Shown piece after piece: positions 59,845 to 64,000 of a stretch of DNA of 64,000 nucleotides (position 1 is its first letter; the number at the start of each line of letters is the position of its first letter). The notes below the pieces were generated by a model. That model ran no database searches. It was given only the letters and a program-made list of their open reading frames with translations, and was not told the origin of the DNA. The stretch covers positions 13,742,961-13,806,960 of the forward strand of contig NC_135071.1 of assembly GCF_051401765.1 (NCBI RefSeq), in the 5' to 3' direction. The translations under genes and the position numbers were made by a program. The stretch is from Calliopsis andreniformis (Eukaryota > Arthropoda > Insecta > Hymenoptera > Andrenidae).

Positions 59845-62800
59845 CTGAAGAATTAGCATAAAGGAGCTAGGAGCTTTAGAAGAATTAGAGGGTAAAATGA
59901 GCGTGAAAGGTTGGGAGCCAGGAGACAAGGGTTGAAGCTAAAAACTGGAACCTAGAGAGCAAACGGCAACGGATAATAAAATTGAGGGACGTCACGTTCC
60001 GTCCTCAGTCTGCTACTTGGATTAGCTGGTAAGGTTTGCCCAGTCTGGTCCTTTTTCCTGCCCCAGGATCGAAAAACGCGCGAATGTGTACACGGGCACG
60101 GGGAAATTCAAATGGAAATTTAATCCCAGCATTGCGTTTCGTGACGTGGATGAAATCGGAAACACGCGACAAAAGAATATCCATGAACGCTGCTAGCATT
60201 TTTCAATTGCACCCCGTGCTCAATTCGTAACTTTCCATTTTACATGATTCGTCACGATCCACTTCCGCCCTGGTCATACACATCCCCTTATCTAGAATGA
60301 TCGATCACAACTTGGACCAGCACCTTCACGGTTAATCAATCTTTCCCGCGTTATCTGTTTCCTCGAGCCCAAAGACTTTAACATTTCCATCAACGACTCG
60401 CTGTAATCAACATGTTTGAGATTCAACCTTGAAACCTGGCCAAGATGGCTCCGTAATAGAAAGTGCTTTCTTCCTGAACGTTGAACACCTTTCAGCCCAT
60501 TTCCAAAGGCTCGACTCTGCTCCACGTTACGGTAACTCCATTTTACTGGAAAGCTAAACGAGTCAGGAATGGAAACGATACGAGCCATTAATTTTGCACT
60601 CGTTTGAATGAAAGCGTAGCTCGCGAAGCCGTTTCATATTCTCTTGACGTTGCAGTGGGCGAAACACGTCCTGGGCTAGCAACGAGTTAAATAAGACGAA
60701 AGACATCGAAGTTACCAGCACTGTTAAACCGTTCGAAAGAGGAGGTCGAAAGGGGTTCGGCGGTTCCCATTGTTCGCCCGTTAGGGCCGAACTCCCATGT
60801 TCTGTGTCACAACTTTAATAATTCTCGCAATTGGAGTGGCGTCGAGCGAATCGAACGACGTTAAAAATTTCAAACTACGAATACTCCCGATCCACTTGGA
60901 ACGTGCTTCCAACGCAGACCACTTGGGCTTTGCGTTTTATTACGGCAACTGCATCGGCGCGATGTCTTGGGCGTTATTCGGTTTGCTCTGCTGAACCGAG
61001 CTCGTAAGGAGCTTAAAAGGACGCGATTGAAGAAGCTGGCAATTGGACAGGCGAATGAGAATTCGCTTAGACTCGTCAGACACAGATATACCTTACTCTA
61101 GGAGTCCTTAGAAGATCTACGAGTCTTAGGAGACACAATTGGATGTACTATTACGATCCTGCTTTGTGACAGTGGCAACCCAAAGAGGAAGGTTCCCAGA
61201 AGTGTCTACTGCGTCAAATATCTGCTGACTTGTCTCTCACGCCTCCAGAAGAGTAAAACACAAAGGATACAAGGTAGCAAACAAGGAGCAGGAGGTCCTC
61301 CATGCTAATCAAGTACTGAGTGCAAATGATTCACCAGAATGTCACGACATTTTTCTCTCAAATATGATCGAGACTACCAGCGTGTGCGTTGATACGTTTT
61401 ATCGGTGCGTTAACAAATTTTTCTACTGTCCATCAGGCGGGAGCCCTTTTATCGTGTTCATGGCGGGAGGAGAGGGCTGGGTGCGCTTTACACGGCATAT
61501 TCATACAAGCGGTTCTTTCACTACCTCAGGGACAAGGGAAGCGAATTAAAAAAACACACGCGCAACGGACTACCTGTCGAAGAGACAATCCCCGATAATG
61601 GACCGAGCGAAACGGAACGTGTTTTTGGTGTCCCCTAATGGGTCCATTGTGCCACGTATCGCGACGCCGAGGCCGGAAGCGAGCAGTTTCGTTTAGATGG
61701 TCGGCAACCCAGGAAGGGAAGCCCAGAGAGGGTCGTTGCGTGTCGCGCTCCTCTGGCCCCGACCTATAGGATGCACCAGGCAACTTATGCTTTCCGTACA
61801 CATCCACCTTCGAACCTACTTCCGCGGGCAACGAGATCGCTCCTGGGGCTCGTTATTCCGCGCTCGATGTCCTCGAGGCCAGTTCGACATTCCCTTGCCA
61901 CAATGCTGTCGAAGAGCGAAACGAGGAACAGCGGAGAGCAGGACGGAGGGCGCCGAGACGCCGCTGCGTCTCTCTGTCACCGTAACTTCCGGCTCACGGG
62001 GAATGAAGCTCATTCCGTGGAAGTAACGGTTCTGCTAATCGAGCCCAACTCCTCGGAGATCACGGCTTCCAGGGAGTAGCGCCATCTTTCTCCCGTCTGC
62101 TTTTCTATTTCCGCCCGATCTGTCTGTCCATTTCCGCTTCATTCGAGCGCCGTTTCGTTATCGGGGTCCAATCATTCTTTCTCGCTATTGTAGGACGTCT
62201 GGCGTCGGCATCCTTATTTGTGCTTGGACACAAATGATCCTGGAGGTCTTCTGACTGCGTAGTTGCGCAAGTGTGTATGGTTGAGACACATGCTGTGTTG
62301 GAGGTGGCTGGAATTGGCGTTTGGCACGATTGAGGACATGTTTTACTGTGAGAGAGTTAGCGAAGTGAGTACTTTATAGTGAGTACTTTAACTGAGTTGG
62401 ATTGCTTTGTTTGTAGTAACCTCTTGGAGGTAACTTAACTGAGAGGTATTCAAAGGGATTGTTAGTTTTTTGTGAAATATTGTTTTTTAATTTTTTAACA
62501 CTGTACTTATGAATAAAGTAAAATGTTCTGTATAGTGGGATTTATAAAACAACATTGACCTGCACCTTTAAGAGTGCAAAGATATTTATTTTAAAAGCTC
62601 CGCCTGGCGTTTCATCATTTTATGAAGCTACTAGCTAGCGGCTATGACTGATCATCCAAAGGCAAGGGCCGAAGACGTTCTTCTTGAAAATTTTCCGAGG
62701 AGACTTTATACGGCCATAAATCGAGGAAGTAATCGCCTTGGGAAGCACCTAGAGGTGTTGTGAATACTTTAAGTGCACAAGTCTACGGTCTAGATTTTTC

Positions 62801-63578
62801 TTTGCCCTGTGAAAAATGTTCAATAGGTAAACAAGTTCAAAATCCGAGAATACATCATGTTCGCGAGGAATCAATATAGGAGTAATATCTACGCAAGCTC
62901 AGTTCTACTATAGAAAATAATCCACGAAATTAACGCTAGAACATTTATCAACCTGAGGTTCTTACGTGCAAACATATGAAGTGATTCGAAAGGAACCATA
63001 TGTGGTTCCTTCCGCCATGTTTGTTTACTAACTCCATATTGGCATAACACCCCGCGCATTTAGGTACGAGCGTCTTGGTTCGAGGTTATTAAATCATTCA
63101 CAGTGGATATTAACAATTAAACGCTAAGACAATATTCTCAGCTTCGTATTTCGCTAAATTGCTGTTGGTACATTTTCAAAGACCTGCTGCCCGAGTATTT
63201 CAGGCTGTTTTGATGAAAAAAATGTCCCAGAATTCCCTCGGATCCGTGAATTACTCCCCTACGGTATTTTGCCCCCGTACACGACACTCGACGAATTAAA
63301 CGTTGCAAGTAGTAATTTGCCGCTCTGTTTCCTTCATGGTGTACATACTGCTTTTTTTTTCGAAATAAACCCGTCGGAAGGGTAGCGTGAAGCCCAGTTC
63401 ACGGACGACCGGTCGTCGTAGACGTAATTGGGTCATAAATATGTATCAACGCGTGATCTCGTGCTCCTTTCCACTGGCGTGAATTATGTATTTTAATTAG
63501 GAGCGTTACTAAATATATGCTTTTTATTTTGGCCCCAGCGAACGCTCTAATAACAATACTTGTCACGTTTGTTGCGGA
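59845..63578. other. Non-coding, with CpG-rich block at 61560-62110
   Basis: 61560-62110 has many CG dinucleotides and overlapping open frames on both strands, like a promoter-proximal or 5' UTR region. The remainder is ordinary AT-rich DNA. Confidence 0.5.
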
Positions 63579-63823
63579 TTAAGCGTTCCATCTCGAGGGC
63601 CGTGAAGCTGAGGCCTGTAGTTGCTGGCAGAAGACTTGATAACAGAAGGCTGTTTCGTTAACTGACTTTCTGCAACCGACAGGACCTGGGATGATTGCTC
63701 TTAGAAGAAGAGGGAGCCTTTTTGGGACTGTTGGCGTAATGGTAATATTGTACTTAACTGGTTCATCTGGTTGACCTAGTGCAAGCCTCTCTTGGTAGCT
63801 GTTGCGAAAGCTTGACATAGGTT
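63579..63823 (-). CDS. Weak candidate exon, unknown protein
   Basis: A pyrimidine-containing acceptor (TCTATCTATTCTTCAAG) opens an 80-codon frame: PMSSFRNSYQERLALGQPDE, then PVKYNITITPTVPKRLPLLL and RAIIPGPVGCRKSVNE, ending at TAA. No family recognised and no convincing donor. It could belong to the same unknown minus-strand gene as 59692-59844 or be chance. Confidence 0.2.
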
Positions 63824-64000
63824 CTTGAAGAATAGATAGAATAGATATGACACGGGATCCAAGATGCATTTACAGATCCTAAAATTTGTGCTGTATGTAC
63901 CTACATTTAAGATAGTTAGCGATACTCACTATGAGACTCGCTACTCATTCTCTTTAGGCTTTGAACTCAGCTATGGCAAACTGCAAAGAATTGTAACGAG

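Noticed and set aside
61697..62079. Overlapping plus-strand frames of 102-109 codons
   Set aside because: Several frames on both strands are open together, a by-product of CpG-rich composition rather than of coding selection.

Overview
The window looks like nuclear DNA of an insect, most likely a hymenopteran (bee-like). It has split genes with GT-AG introns, a replication-dependent histone cluster, an insect cuticular protein gene, AT-rich but CpG-containing non-coding DNA and scattered TTAGG/CCTAA-like words. The order is inferred from overall character; no species marker was recognised.

0.08-5.55 kb is a core-histone cluster: H2B(-), H2A(+), H4(-), H4(-), H3(+). All five genes are intronless. 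Each is followed by the 16-nt 3' histone stem-loop and preceded by a TATA box about 76-82 nt upstream of the ATG. H2B/H2A and H4/H3 share divergent promoters, and one extra H4 has its own promoter. No H1 is visible.

7.1-8.3 kb holds a complete four-exon gene (+) for a secreted cuticular protein with an R&R chitin-binding domain. A conserved helix-like motif is duplicated across its last two exons.

13.39-29.69 kb is most of a furin-like proprotein convertase gene on the minus strand (Fur2 type). Fourteen coding exons were assembled with matching phases, giving 1279 residues plus stop. They cover the second half of the prodomain, the complete subtilisin-like catalytic domain (Asp, His, Asn and Ser all present), the P domain, a Ser/Thr-rich linker, a long furin-type cysteine-rich repeat array, a transmembrane segment, and a short cytoplasmic tail with YTQL and an acidic cluster. 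The tail lies in a small separate exon (13394-13501) that is easy to miss. One intron (18524-20037) appears to be GC-AG. The signal peptide and first part of the prodomain were not found. They lie upstream, either in a very long intron or beyond the window.

29.7-64 kb is mostly non-coding. It holds diverged tandem repeats, CpG-rich blocks, YY1/Pho-like AAGATGGCG words and two weak candidate exons near 59.7 and 63.7 kb (minus). I found no tRNA, rRNA, CRISPR or complete transposon.
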